A stretch of 64,000 nucleotides of DNA from DQWO01 sp964478545 (GCA_964478545.1 CAYZIS010000008.1:19916-83915); one strand, 5' to 3'; positions 33,778 through 43,138 are shown, counted from the stretch's first letter. Notes: a model not told the origin generated them from the sequence alone. Program-made: numbers and translations.

Positions 33778-36582
33778 CTATTTTTCAAGGACCTTGCGCA
33801 GATAATAACCCGTGGCAGAGGCTTCAATACCGGCAACTTCTTCCGGGGTACCGGTAGCAATAATCTCTCCCCCCTTATCGCCACCCTCCGGCCCCAAATC
33901 AATGATGTAATCAGCCACCTTAATCACGTCCAGATTATGTTCAACCACCAGCACCGTATTGCCTTCATCAACCAGCCGCTGAAGCACCTGCAAAAGCTGG
34001 CGGACATCGTGAAAATGAAGACCAGTGGTCGGCTCATCCAAAAGGTAAAAAGTCCTGCCGGTCGCCCGCTTCCCCAGTTCCCGTGACAACTTCACCCGCT
34101 GGGCCTCGCCACCCGACAGGGTAACCGCCGCCTGCCCCAGGGTGATATAGCCCAAGCCCACATCTTGCAGGGTCTGCAACCGGGTAATAAGCCGGGGGAT
34201 GGCGGCAAAAAATTCAGCCGCCTGGTTGACGGTCATCGACAGCACTTCAGCAATATTTTTCCCTTTGTACAGTACTTCCAACGTATCCCGATTAAAGCGA
34301 CTGCCGCCGCAGGTGTCACAGGTAACAAAAACATCCGGCAGAAAATGCATTTCAACCCGCATCATCCCCTCACCCCGGCAGGCTTCACAACGGCCGCCCT
34401 TGACGTTAAAACTGAAACGTCCGGAACGGTAGCCTCGCACCCGGGCCTCGGGCAGAGCGGTGAACAGTTCCCGGATCAGAGTAAAAACCCCGGTATAGGT
34501 GGCTGGATTGGAGCGGGGCGTCCGGCCGATGGGGCTCTGATCAATATTGATCACCTTATCAAGATAATGGAGACCACTGATTTTATCCACCGGCCCGGCC
34601 ACCTTACGTGAACCATGGAGATAGTTATGAAGGATCGGATACAGAGTATCATTCACCAGGCTGCTCTTTCCAGAACCGGAAACCCCGGTGATGCAGATAA
34701 ACAGACCCAGGGGAAAATCCACCGAAATGGATTTCAGGTTGTGAATCGTCAGACCCCGCAAAGACAATGCCCGTCCGGAAGCTTCCCGTCTTTTTTTCGG
34801 TACTGCAATAAACTGCCGACCGGAAAGATACTGCCCAGTAAGGGAATCCCCGGCCACAATCTCCGCCGGCGACCCTTGGGCCACCACTTTGCCACCCAGA
34901 CGGCCAGCTCCGGGGCCCATATCGATCACGTGATCAGCCCGCATGATGGTATCATGATCATGTTCAACCACAATCAGGGTATTTTGCAGATCACGCAACC
35001 GAAACAGCGAGGCCAGCAATTTTTCATTATCCCGCTGGTGCAGGCCGATACTTGGTTCATCCAACACATATAAGACCCCTGTCAAACCGGAACCAATCTG
35101 GGTTGCCAGGCGGATCCGCTGCGACTCCCCGCCGGAAAGGGTAGCTGATTCCCGGCCCAGGGTCAGGTAGTCAAGCCCCACATCAAGGAGAAAAGACAAG
35201 CGCTGAGCAAGTTCCAAGAGCACCCGCCCGGCAATGGCCTGCTGGGTGGGGGGCAGTGACAGGCCCTGAATAAAAGACAATGCCCGGGGTAAAGGCAGGG
35301 AGGTCAGCTCATAGATATTCAGGCCGGCTATTTTCACGTGCAGACTCTGGGCTTTTAACCTGCTGCCACCACAATCCGGACAGGAGACAGGGGAAAGATA
35401 ACGGCGTAACTCATCATCCCCGCCATCCTGGGCCTTGAGTTTGCGTTTCAGCGCCGGGATCACCCCTTCAAACTTGCGCTCCGGCACCCGACCATGCCGT
35501 CCTTCGGCCAGCAGTCCGGGAATCTTTTCCCCACCGCTGCCATAAAGAACCAGCTGCTGCACCTCCTTCGGCAGGACCGCAAAAGGCTGATAAAGATCAA
35601 AACCATAATGGCGGGACAGGGGCAGAAGGACATGTTCCTGGTAAAAAGGCTGAGAACGGTGCCAAGGGGCTATGGCCCCCTCCCGCAATGAAAGACCAGG
35701 ATTGGGGACCACCAACCGGGGATCAAAAAACAGCTCGCTTCCCAAGCCGGCACAGCGAGGACAGGCACCGTAGGGATTATTGAAAGAAAACAACCTTGGA
35801 GAAATTTCGGCGAAACTAATGCCACAGCGGATACAGGCCAAACGGGTGGAAAAGAAAAGACGCTGTCCATCCACCACCTGCACCGCCACCACCTCATCGG
35901 CCTTGGTCAGCGCCAGCTCAATGGAGTCGGTCAAACGGCGTTGGATAGTATCCTGCACCACCAGACGATCAACCACCAGGGCAATGTCATGGGTTCGATA
36001 ACGATCAAGCTCCGGCACCTCTTCCAATGGGTAAATCCGGCCATCCACTTCAACCCGGAGAAAACCTTCACGAATCAGATCGGCAAACAGCTGGCGATAT
36101 TCCCCCTTCCGCCCCTGCACCAGGGGAGCCAGAATCAGCAGGCGGCTCCCTGTCGGCAGGCCGATCACCGCGTCAACAATCTGGGCAACCGTTTGCGAGC
36201 TGATCTCTTCCCCACACTGGTAGCAATAGGGCGTTCCCACCCGGGCATAGAGCAGCCGCAGGTAGTCATAAATCTCGGTCACTGTCCCCACGGTGGAACG
36301 GGGATTATGGGAAACCCGCTTCTGCTCGATGGCGATAGCCGGTGATAAACCGGTGATCTCGTCCACATCCGGTTTGTCCATCAACTGCAGGAACTGGCGG
36401 GCATAGGCCGACAGCGACTCCACGTAGCGCCGCTGGCCCTCGGCATAGATGGTATCAAAAGCCAGGGAGGATTTGCCGGAACCGCTCAATCCGGTGACCA
36501 CCACCAGCTGGTGGCGGGGAATCTCCAGATCAATATTCTGCAGATTATGTTCCCGGGCACCTTTAATAATAATACTATTCAT
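33778..36582 (-). CDS. uvrA: Excinuclease ABC subunit A
   Basis: Damage recognition in nucleotide excision repair. 934 residues, normal length. Two ABC modules: Walker A GLSGSGKSSLAFDT near residue 32 and GVSGSGKSSLVNDTLYP near 640, with signatures TLSGGESQRIRLATQIGSGL and TLSGGEAQRVKLSRELG. Three CxxC zinc sites are visible (CIRCG with CPRCAG, CPDCGG, and CEACRGEG with CDTCGGSR). Monocistronic; repeats R9, R8 and R6 lie upstream. Confidence 0.98.
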   Translation of the reverse strand: MNSIIIKGAREHNLQNIDLEIPRHQLVVVTGLSGSGKSSLAFDTIYAEGQRRYVESLSAYARQFLQLMDKPDVDEITGLSPAIAIEQKRVSHNPRSTVGTVTEIYDYLRLLYARVGTPYCYQCGEEISSQTVAQIVDAVIGLPTGSRLLILAPLVQGRKGEYRQLFADLIREGFLRVEVDGRIYPLEEVPELDRYRTHDIALVVDRLVVQDTIQRRLTDSIELALTKADEVVAVQVVDGQRLFFSTRLACIRCGISFAEISPRLFSFNNPYGACPRCAGLGSELFFDPRLVVPNPGLSLREGAIAPWHRSQPFYQEHVLLPLSRHYGFDLYQPFAVLPKEVQQLVLYGSGGEKIPGLLAEGRHGRVPERKFEGVIPALKRKLKAQDGGDDELRRYLSPVSCPDCGGSRLKAQSLHVKIAGLNIYELTSLPLPRALSFIQGLSLPPTQQAIAGRVLLELAQRLSFLLDVGLDYLTLGRESATLSGGESQRIRLATQIGSGLTGVLYVLDEPSIGLHQRDNEKLLASLFRLRDLQNTLIVVEHDHDTIMRADHVIDMGPGAGRLGGKVVAQGSPAEIVAGDSLTGQYLSGRQFIAVPKKRREASGRALSLRGLTIHNLKSISVDFPLGLFICITGVSGSGKSSLVNDTLYPILHNYLHGSRKVAGPVDKISGLHYLDKVINIDQSPIGRTPRSNPATYTGVFTLIRELFTALPEARVRGYRSGRFSFNVKGGRCEACRGEGMMRVEMHFLPDVFVTCDTCGGSRFNRDTLEVLYKGKNIAEVLSMTVNQAAEFFAAIPRLITRLQTLQDVGLGYITLGQAAVTLSGGEAQRVKLSRELGKRATGRTFYLLDEPTTGLHFHDVRQLLQVLQRLVDEGNTVLVVEHNLDVIKVADYIIDLGPEGGDKGGEIIATGTPEEVAGIEASATGYYLRKVLEK

Positions 36583-36627
36583 AATACCTCAGTAATTTAC
36601 CTTGCTGTTTTATAATAGCCTCAACTT

Positions 36628-36706
36628 TCTGACTTGTGTTACCAGAATACATTAATCAGGATGTTCGGGCTTGGCTCATAGCCGTATCTGCCGACAGGCA
36701 GGGCTG
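36628..36706. repeat. R9 dispersed repeat, copy b
   Basis: TTACCAGAATACA..GGGCTTGGCTCATAGCCG and TCTGCCGACAGGCAGG repeat the unit at 575-652 in the same orientation. Confidence 0.75.
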
Positions 36707-36847
36707 TTTTTTCATAACTCAGAAAGTTGAGCAATAGCGAAAAGGGACTGGAGTTTACCCTTTTTCACGCAAAGAGTCAAAACGAATAGTGATCAGGGAC
36801 GTCCCTAAACCGGTGAAGCCGGAACCAAGAAGGTTTAAGTCATACCT

Positions 36848-36996
36848 AAGGCTGTCTTGAAAAATTAGAATTTTTGTTTGAGTACAAGGCAGGCGAACAT
36901 TATAACCGCAGAAATATATGTCATATTTTGAGGATTATAATTTGAGCCTAACGCAGTAATCGAGCAAAAAGGCCATTTTTCAAGGTAGCCGAAAGT
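36848..36996. repeat. R8 repeat, long copy
   Basis: Begins AAGGCTGTCTTGAAAAATTA and ends GGCCATTTTTCAAGGTAGCC, an imperfect mirror, so the 149-bp unit is palindromic overall. The right part recurs at 8359-8406. It sits in the 36583-37240 gap, which has no gene. Confidence 0.7.
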
Positions 36997-37079
36997 TTTG
37001 CTGATCTTTGGAACCTTGTTAATTAGTTGACTCCACTTCCTGACTTACGTTAAAAGAATGATAATACATCAGTAAAGCA

Positions 37080-37170
37080 ATGACAGAGACACCACGAAGC
37101 ACGATGAACACGAAGTTTTAAAAAAAATTTGCTTTTCTTCGTGCCTTTCGTGTCCTGGTTAGATAACTTT
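37080..37170 (+). repeat. R6 repeat, copy a, upstream of mnmG
   Basis: ATGACAGAGACACCACGAAG..ACACGAAGTTTTA..GCTTTTCTTCGTGCCTTTCG is repeated inverted at 39309-39402 on the other side of mnmG. It contains CACGAAG/CTTCGTG arms. Confidence 0.8.
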
Positions 37171-37240
37171 TCTGACCTTTTTGCTTTCAGCTTCTTATGT
37201 TCCCGGCAATGCCGGGTATATATCTCCCGGATATTTTTTC

Positions 37241-39127
37241 ATGCATGATCTGATTGTCATCGGTGCCGGACATGCCGGCTGTGAAGCCGCCCTGGCAGCC
37301 GCCAGGATGGGACTTTCGGTGCTGGTTTTCACCATCAACGCCGATACCATCGCCCAGATGTCCTGCAACCCGGCCATCGGCGGCCTGGCCAAGGGCCACC
37401 TGGTCAAGGAAATTGACGCCTTGGGCGGGGCCATGGGCCTCATCGCCGACCAGTGCGGCATCCAGTTTCACACCCTGAACACCTCGAAGGGGCCAGCAGT
37501 ACAGGGCACCCGGATCCAGTGCGACAAGCTCCTCTACCATCGAAAGATGAAACACTTCCTCGAGCAGCAGCCCGGCATCGAAATCCGCCAGGCAATGATC
37601 AACCGACTGTTGGTGAACAATAAAAGAGTAGTCGGCGTAGAGGATGAAACCGGCTTTCAGTATCGCTGCCGGGTGGTGGTCATCACCACCGGAACTTTCT
37701 TAAACGGTCTGATCCATATCGGCACCTTCCAGCAGGCTGCCGGCCGCACCGGGGAGTTTGCCTCCCTGGCCCTGCCCGAAAACCTGCGGAAACTGGGGTT
37801 TCAGCTGGGCCGGATGAAAACCGGCACCCCACCCCGGATGCTGCGACGCTCCATTGATTTCAGCCGTCTGGAACGACAGGACGGGGATCCCAATCCCAGG
37901 CCTTTCTCAGCCTTGAGCGGCAGCATTGACCAAGCGCAGCTGCCCTGCTTCATCACCAGGACCACCACAGAAACCCACAAGATCCTGGCCGATCACATTG
38001 ACCAGTCACCGCTCTACAACGGCACTATTGAAGGGATCAGCGCCCGTTACTGTCCGTCCCTGGAAGACAAGATCATGAAGTTTCCTCACCACGACAGTCA
38101 CCAGGTCACCCTGGAGCCTGAAGGTTGGGAAACCGAAGAAATCTACGTCAAAGGCCTGGGGAACTGCCTGCCGGTGGAAATCCAGCACGAAATGTTCCAG
38201 ACGGTTCCGGGCCTGGAGGAAGCGGTGGTCATCCGACCGGCCTATGCCATCGAATATGACTTTATTCACCCGACCCAACTGCACAACACCCTGGAAACCA
38301 AGAAGATCAAAGGACTGTTTTTAGCCGGCCAGATCAACGGCACCTCCGGCTACGAGGAGGCCGCCGGCCAGGGCATCTGGGCCGGAATCAACGCCGCCTG
38401 CCAGGTTCAAAAACGTCCCCCCTTTCTTCCAGACCGTTCCGAAGCCTACCTGGCGGTGATGGTGGATGATCTGATCACCAAGGGCACCAATGAGCCCTAC
38501 CGGATTTTCACCTCCCGGGCCGAATACCGCCTGCTCCTGCGCGAAGACAACGCCGATCTGCGACTGACTGAAAAAGCCTATGATCTGGGATTGGTGGATG
38601 AGCAGCGGCGGGAAAGAGCGCGGGAAAAAAGCTTCAAAACCAACGAAGGGAAGAAACAGCTGCACCGGATCAGGATCACCCCAAAGCAGCTGAATAAAGC
38701 CTTGAGCGATGCCGGATCATCACCGTTGAAGGAGCCTGTTCCGGCTGATGAATTATTAAAAAGACCGGAGGTTGACCTGGCCACCCTGGCAGCCCATTCC
38801 TCCGAAACCGCAGATCTCACCGAAGAGCTTGGAGCAGAAGTAACCCGGCAGCTGGAGATTCAGCTCAAATACCAGGGCTATATCAACCGCCAGCTGGCCG
38901 AGGTGGAAAAATTCAAATCCCTGGAAAAAAGGAAAATCCCGGCTGATTTTGACTACCACAGCGTTTCCGGCCTCACCAACGAACTGATCCAAACCCTGGA
39001 CAACATCCGCCCAGCCTCCCTGGGCCAGGCCTCCCGCCTGCCGGGCATCACCCCGGCAGCTATCTCCGTCCTGATGATTTATCTGAAAAAATCCCGAAAT
39101 ACTTCATCCGAGCAGTTAAAACAATAA
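37241..39127 (+). CDS. mnmG: tRNA uridine 5-carboxymethylaminomethyl modification enzyme MnmG
   Basis: With MnmE it modifies U34 of tRNAs reading purine-ending codons. 628 residues from the ATG at 37241, where the FAD-binding motif IVIGAGHAGCEAALAAARMG begins at once; an upstream in-frame ATG at 37181 adds 20 unlikely residues. Other motifs: MSCNPAIGGLAKGHLVKEID, GRMKTGTPPRM, FTSRAEYRLLLREDNADLRL, and C-terminal GLTNELIQTL with LGQASRLPGITPAA. A small hairpin (CCCGGC AAT GCCGGG, 37202-37216) lies in the leader. The gene is flanked by inverted R6 repeats. Confidence 0.97.
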   Translation: MHDLIVIGAGHAGCEAALAAARMGLSVLVFTINADTIAQMSCNPAIGGLAKGHLVKEIDALGGAMGLIADQCGIQFHTLNTSKGPAVQGTRIQCDKLLYHRKMKHFLEQQPGIEIRQAMINRLLVNNKRVVGVEDETGFQYRCRVVVITTGTFLNGLIHIGTFQQAAGRTGEFASLALPENLRKLGFQLGRMKTGTPPRMLRRSIDFSRLERQDGDPNPRPFSALSGSIDQAQLPCFITRTTTETHKILADHIDQSPLYNGTIEGISARYCPSLEDKIMKFPHHDSHQVTLEPEGWETEEIYVKGLGNCLPVEIQHEMFQTVPGLEEAVVIRPAYAIEYDFIHPTQLHNTLETKKIKGLFLAGQINGTSGYEEAAGQGIWAGINAACQVQKRPPFLPDRSEAYLAVMVDDLITKGTNEPYRIFTSRAEYRLLLREDNADLRLTEKAYDLGLVDEQRRERAREKSFKTNEGKKQLHRIRITPKQLNKALSDAGSSPLKEPVPADELLKRPEVDLATLAAHSSETADLTEELGAEVTRQLEIQLKYQGYINRQLAEVEKFKSLEKRKIPADFDYHSVSGLTNELIQTLDNIRPASLGQASRLPGITPAAISVLMIYLKKSRNTSSEQLKQ

Positions 39128-39154
39128 CGTCCCCCTTTGGTCCTTGAAAAGTGT

Positions 39155-39270
39155 TATTACCATGAAGAGCATGAAGAACATGAAGTTTAAATCTTCATGA
39201 CCTTAATGTCCTTCATGGTTGCATTCTTTTTTTGAGCTTTTTGAGTAAAACTTTTTTGGCAAGTGATTCA
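39155..39270 (-). repeat. R7 repeat, copy b
   Basis: The reverse complement carries AAGAATGCAACCATGAAGGA and CATGAAGATTTAAACTTCAT, matching 12225-12335. Confidence 0.75.
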
Positions 39271-39308
39271 ACTTTCTGAGTTACACTGCCAGAATACATT
39301 ACCAGGAA

Positions 39309-39402
39309 ATTATGTTACCACGAAGGACACGAAAGGCACGAAGAAAAGCAGATTCCTTTAAAACTTCGTGTTCTTCGTGCTCTTCGTGGTGTCTCTGTCA
39401 TT
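39309..39402 (-). repeat. R6 repeat, copy b, downstream of mnmG
   Basis: Inverted relative to 37080-37170: the reverse complement reads ATGACAGAGACACCACGAAG..ACACGAAGTTTTA..GCTTTTCTTCGTGCCTTTCG. Confidence 0.8.
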
Positions 39403-39445
39403 AGTTTTACTCTTGAATAAGCGTCCAATCCATTCCGATTTACAT

Positions 39446-39477
39446 AAAAAAAGCCGCTCAAACGAGCGGCTTTTTTT
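39446..39477. terminator. Bidirectional rho-independent terminator
   Basis: GCCGCTC AAAC GAGCGGC with seven A before and seven T after. It serves the minus-strand PEP-CTERM gene and can stop plus-strand reading from mnmG. Confidence 0.92.
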
Positions 39478-39500
39478 ACGAACATGAAGCAATAAGGAGT

Positions 39501-40184
39501 TTATTTTTTAATTTTGAGTTTACGCTGGCCAACAAAAGCCAGACCTAACAAGCCGATACCCAACAGCGCCATGGTCCCGGGCTCGGGAACAGGAGCAACA
39601 GTTCCATGAATCAGATTAGCAGTGTTAGTATCAACGTTACTTCCAACCTGGAATCCCCACTTATAAACATTCTCAAGATTGTTAACAGCTACACTCCCCA
39701 TATCTGTCGAACCTTGCCAATAGTGAGCATTTGAAAAATCCAAAGCTAACGCAACAGATGAATTCTCTGGAATTTCTGTCCACGTATTTTCATAAAAATT
39801 ATCCCAAGAACCATCACCCGGGTTATAAGTCTGAACAAACATATTAACCCACATATCTCCGGTTGTAGAATAGCTAGAATTTGAAAAGCTCAATTGAATT
39901 CCATCGTATGAGCTTAAATCCAATTTGTTCACATCGTCGTAACTACCAATTGCGATTTGAGCAAAGCCATCTACATCCCAGCCCGTAAATTCAATAGTAA
40001 ACTCAGGACCACTGCCATAGCTGCCATAAATTACTAATGCAGCAGAATCTGTAGGATTATCCCACAACTCCGCCATACTCAACAAATCATTTTCCGTATA
40101 AGTATAATTTATCGCCCATGCCCCCCCGGCAGCGAGCATCACCGCCATCATTGCCATCACCAACGTTAAACCAAGTTTTTTCAT
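39501..40184 (-). CDS. PEP-CTERM sorting domain protein
   Basis: 227-residue exported protein. A signal peptide (LTLVMAMMAVMLAAGG, cleavage near AWA) precedes a beta-rich body of unknown function with many Asp, Asn, Ser and aromatic residues. The end is the exosortase sorting signal: VPEPGTMALLGIGLLGLAFV, then basic QRKLKIKK. Exosortase removes this tail and attaches or releases the protein at the surface, usually in bacteria that make exopolysaccharide. The exosortase is not in this window, but a CAAX-protease-related gene of the type found with PEP-CTERM systems is 660 bases upstream. A sigma-54-like promoter is at 40280-40295. Confidence 0.9.
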   Translation of the reverse strand: MKKLGLTLVMAMMAVMLAAGGAWAINYTYTENDLLSMAELWDNPTDSAALVIYGSYGSGPEFTIEFTGWDVDGFAQIAIGSYDDVNKLDLSSYDGIQLSFSNSSYSTTGDMWVNMFVQTYNPGDGSWDNFYENTWTEIPENSSVALALDFSNAHYWQGSTDMGSVAVNNLENVYKWGFQVGSNVDTNTANLIHGTVAPVPEPGTMALLGIGLLGLAFVGQRKLKIKK

Positions 40185-40279
40185 CCACTTCCTCCTTTTC
40201 TCCTGATAATTAAAAATTAATGAAAAGGTTGCTTCTTTCCCCCTGACTTCATGAAACTACAATTCCATCTATATATGCT

Positions 40280-40295
40280 AGCAGCAATCATGCCA
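40280..40295 (-). promoter_or_regulatory. Sigma-54-like promoter for the PEP-CTERM gene
   Basis: The minus strand reads TGGCATGATTGCTGCT, against the RpoN consensus TGGCAC-R-N4-TTGCW with two differences and exact GG-to-GC spacing. It is about 95 bases upstream of the start codon. PEP-CTERM genes in other bacteria are often RpoN-linked through PrsK/PrsR. Confidence 0.55.
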
Positions 40296-40411
40296 CTGGG
40301 GATGGATTTTTAAGAAAATTTTAATGCCTGTCAACACCCTGAAATGACAGCTAAAATTTTGGCTCTGCCAAAACCCGGAAAAAAATAAAAAATTATGACG
40401 CTCAAAACGGT

Positions 40412-40460
40412 AAAAAGTGGTATTTTTTTACCCAATCTGACTACTTTTATACCACTTTTT
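40412..40460. promoter_or_regulatory. 12-bp perfect inverted repeat, possible activator site
   Basis: AAAAAGTGGTAT at 40412-40423 and ATACCACTTTTT at 40449-40460, 25 bases apart, about 120 bases upstream of the sigma-54-like promoter. The position suits an enhancer-binding protein. A related run (TTTTTTACCCAAT) occurs next to it and again near 40690. An ORF of 116 codons spans 40395-40745 but is AT-rich, lacks family features and was not called. The remainder of 40185-40841 shows no gene. Confidence 0.4.
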
Positions 40461-40740
40461 TTCATCACTTTTAAAATCATCTATAATTTCATTATCTTAC
40501 AGCGCATTTTTTTTCATTTTTCCCCGGAAAACAGGAAAATCTTCTCCTTTAAAGGGACTGAAAGTGCTTTCTCACCGGGGACAAAGAGGCGCTATCGAGT
40601 TATTTTATTAAGTAAAAACAAGGTGATAGGAGGCAATGGGAATTTCAACATGCGGAAAAAACGGAGAGAAAAAGGCAAAAAGAAAGTGTGTACTTTTTTA
40701 CCCAATTTTTGGGAGTTTATCCGGAAAGCAAAAGTTTCCG

Positions 40741-40785
40741 GATAAACGCTTTCAGCGATCAGCTTTCAGCAGTCAGCAAAACATT
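40741..40785. repeat. R4-related fragment
   Basis: ATAAACGCTTTCAGCGATCA..GCTTTCAGCAGTCAGCAAAA follows the AGC.ATTAGC pattern of R4 but only one arm is present. Confidence 0.45.
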
Positions 40786-40841
40786 CTACAGACAAACGGT
40801 TCAGGTGGAGGCTGAAAAAGAAATCCATTGGGAATGGCTGG

Positions 40842-41504
40842 CTACCAATACTGCCAGCTGCCGGTAAAAAGAACGTAGAATCCCAGGCCTAAGTTGGTCA
40901 CCAGGTGGGAGACGATGCAGAGGCTGAGTTTTTTACGGTAGATCAACAGGCCACCGTAGATGAGGCCGGCGGCAATACCGGGCAGCAGGCGAAAATGTTC
41001 AAAACCGAAGAGAACTGACGTCCCCAGGAAGGAAAACCAGGTGAAGGCCCCCAGGGCAATGGCGGTGAAACGGCTGTCAATGAGGTAGCGCATCATGAAG
41101 GAGCGCCAAAAAAGTTCCTCCATCACCGGCACCACCAGGACGGCCCCGGCCAGCCTGACTGCAGCCAGGAAGAAGGTTCCCGGGGGTGACCAACCGAAGG
41201 CAGAGGGATTGAAACCGCCGCCGTCTCCCAGTTGGGGAACCAGCTTTTCCGCCCCGATCCAGAATACCAACACCAGCAGGCCACTTCCCAGGGCTAAAAG
41301 CCACTCAAATAACTGCAGGGATACGGTAATCTCTTCAAAATAGACCTGCCTCCAGTACCACAGCAGCCACGCCGTGATGATAGTTTTTGCCAGGTAGAAA
41401 AGATGTTTGTACTGAGGAAGAAATATCACCACCTGGGTCAGGAGCATGAAAACGGCAAAAGGGGCAATGTAGGGAACCCAAGGCTGGCGGAGAATTTTTT
41501 TCAT
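40842..41504 (-). CDS. CAAX prenyl protease-related membrane protein of the PEP-CTERM type
   Basis: 220 residues from the ATG at 41504 (an earlier ATG at 41516 is possible). About six hydrophobic helices carry the three CPBP/Rce1 motifs: EELFWRSF (EExxxR), FGFEHFRLLPG (FxxxH), and SHLVTNLG (HxxxN). The sequence and the neighbouring PEP-CTERM gene point to the TIGR03008 branch, which occurs in genomes with exosortase. Substrate unknown; it may process surface proteins or an isoprenoid-linked partner. Its 3' end is about 650 bases from the PEP-CTERM gene, on the same strand. Confidence 0.8.
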   Translation of the reverse strand: MKKILRQPWVPYIAPFAVFMLLTQVVIFLPQYKHLFYLAKTIITAWLLWYWRQVYFEEITVSLQLFEWLLALGSGLLVLVFWIGAEKLVPQLGDGGGFNPSAFGWSPPGTFFLAAVRLAGAVLVVPVMEELFWRSFMMRYLIDSRFTAIALGAFTWFSFLGTSVLFGFEHFRLLPGIAAGLIYGGLLIYRKKLSLCIVSHLVTNLGLGFYVLFTGSWQYW

Positions 41505-41687
41505 GGAAACGGGCACTCACTTTTTCAAGGTCTGTATCCGTACTCTGTGTCCGTGGCTAAAAAAACTCACCACAGAGGCACAGAGAACACAGAGGACGCA
41601 GAGTTATACCATTTCAGGCCTGTGGGGCGCGCTAAAGCAATACCCTCCGGGCGGATGGAAACCTTCGTTATTGCAGCGTCTGTTCGG

Positions 41688-41817
41688 GATGTCCGGACTT
41701 GGCTCTAAGTGGTTTTGGCCGCCGAACGAATCACCACGATGGTGATTCGCGGCGGACGCCTCGGAACCGGCCATGGACGGCCGGTGAGAATGAGCGTGAG
41801 CCATGCCGGGGCATCCC
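41688..41817 (+). repeat. R5 repeat, copy b (130 bp)
   Basis: Inverted relative to 31318-31447, with AATCACCACGATGGTGATT and GGCCATGGACGGCC. It ends one base before the stop codon of the radical SAM gene. Upstream, 41530-41605 holds a CACAGAGAACACAGAG-type repeat like that near 12490. Confidence 0.8.
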
Positions 41818-43020
41818 CTAACCCAGGTAGCGATTGAAATAACCGATCTCAAGCCTTGGGAACTCGGCCGCCAGCAGATCCAGCAGCGCACCAATGCCGA
41901 TAGCATCTTCGCCATCCATCCCCACCGTCTCCAGATAGAGCCGGGGATCAATATTGAGATTGCGCATCTGCACCTGATCAACATTATATTTCTCAATCAG
42001 CTCCAGCAGCGCTTCCGCCTCCTCCGGTACATCGGTGACCCCCGGCATCACCAGCAGGTTGATAGCTAAGTGCAGGCCGCCTTCTTTCGCCGCCCGTAGT
42101 GAGGCCAGCACATCCTCAAAAGCATAACCCCGGGGCTGATAATAAGGCAGGTAGGTAGCTTTCCTGAGAGAATTCATGCTGACCCGGATGCTGTCCATAC
42201 CGGCAACCGCCATGGCCGCCACTTTTTCCGGCAGGCTGGCGTTGGTATTAACATTCAGGGTTCCGGCATCAGTTTGCTCCCGCAGGCGGCGGGCAAAAGC
42301 ACAGATGGTCTCCGCCTGGAGAATGGGATCCCCTTCGCAGCCCTGGCCAAAGCTTAAAACCGGATTTTCCGCCACTTCCAAGTGAGACAGGGCCACCTCC
42401 AGCAGCTCATCCACTGTAGGAACAAAATCGATGCGGTCCTGGGAGGAGGCAAACCCGCTTCCTGACTGCCAGGAAAGGCAACCCAGGCAACGGGCGTTGC
42501 AGACCGGAGAAACCGGCAGGGGGCATTCCCAACGCCCGAGAAAGAAATTTTTGGCGGCAAAACAGTGGTCATCCAAGGCACAGCCGCACAGGTGGCGGAC
42601 CAGACGATTGTCCGGAAACCGGGCCAGCTGCCGCTCAACCCCGACCACCACCTCCCGGTCATCGAAACGATCTGGTTCCCACTGACGGTTTTCATCCACC
42701 CGGCGGGCGGCAACCACATAATCATTGATCTCCGGCGACCAGCCCACAGCGGTATAGGCCCAGAGGGGCAGCTGATAATCCTTGTCAGCATAAGAAACCG
42801 CCGGCAACAGCAGGCGGGTATAGGCTGGCGGCAGAAAAGCCGAGACCCCGAAGCAGGGTTCCCCAACATCCATCTCCTCCAGACAAACCACCTGCTCCGA
42901 CCCGGCATCCCAGGCCAGCGGTGGACATTGGGGCAGGTAGAAAAAACGACTTCCCGCCGGCAAGGGAATCAGGTCCTCCGGAGAAGGGGAAACCAGCTGT
43001 TCACCACTGGCGGCCAGCAT
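41818..43020 (-). CDS. Radical SAM protein of unknown substrate; native start unclear
   Basis: 400 residues from the only in-frame ATG (43020). The [4Fe-4S]/SAM motif CNARCLGC (Cx3Cx2C) is near residue 175, and a TIM-barrel follows with SFGQGCEGDPIL, TLNVNTNAS, SIRVSMNSL and LLVMPGVTD. The first 170 residues are an extra N-terminal domain. Upstream of the ATG the frame stays open for about 33 codons and looks coding (RLLFADGQGTICDHSCLEML) but has no ATG, GTG or TTG before a stop at about 43123. GGAG directly abuts the ATG, too close to act. The gene may be 5'-truncated. It lies next to R5 repeats at its 3' end and beyond its 5' end. Confidence 0.8.
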   Translation of the reverse strand: MLAASGEQLVSPSPEDLIPLPAGSRFFYLPQCPPLAWDAGSEQVVCLEEMDVGEPCFGVSAFLPPAYTRLLLPAVSYADKDYQLPLWAYTAVGWSPEINDYVVAARRVDENRQWEPDRFDDREVVVGVERQLARFPDNRLVRHLCGCALDDHCFAAKNFFLGRWECPLPVSPVCNARCLGCLSWQSGSGFASSQDRIDFVPTVDELLEVALSHLEVAENPVLSFGQGCEGDPILQAETICAFARRLREQTDAGTLNVNTNASLPEKVAAMAVAGMDSIRVSMNSLRKATYLPYYQPRGYAFEDVLASLRAAKEGGLHLAINLLVMPGVTDVPEEAEALLELIEKYNVDQVQMRNLNIDPRLYLETVGMDGEDAIGIGALLDLLAAEFPRLEIGYFNRYLG

Positions 43021-43138
43021 CTCCAGACAGGAATGGTCGCAGATAGTGCCCTGCCCGTCGGCAAAAAGCAGCCGGGGAGAAGAAAAGAACGTTCCTGTCT
43101 TAGTGATGTAACAACCCTTTCAGCTCTATCTACGTTAA

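Noticed and set aside
40395..40745. 116-codon ORF upstream of the PEP-CTERM gene
   Set aside because: AT-rich, low complexity, no family features, no clear ribosome site, and it covers apparent regulatory repeats.
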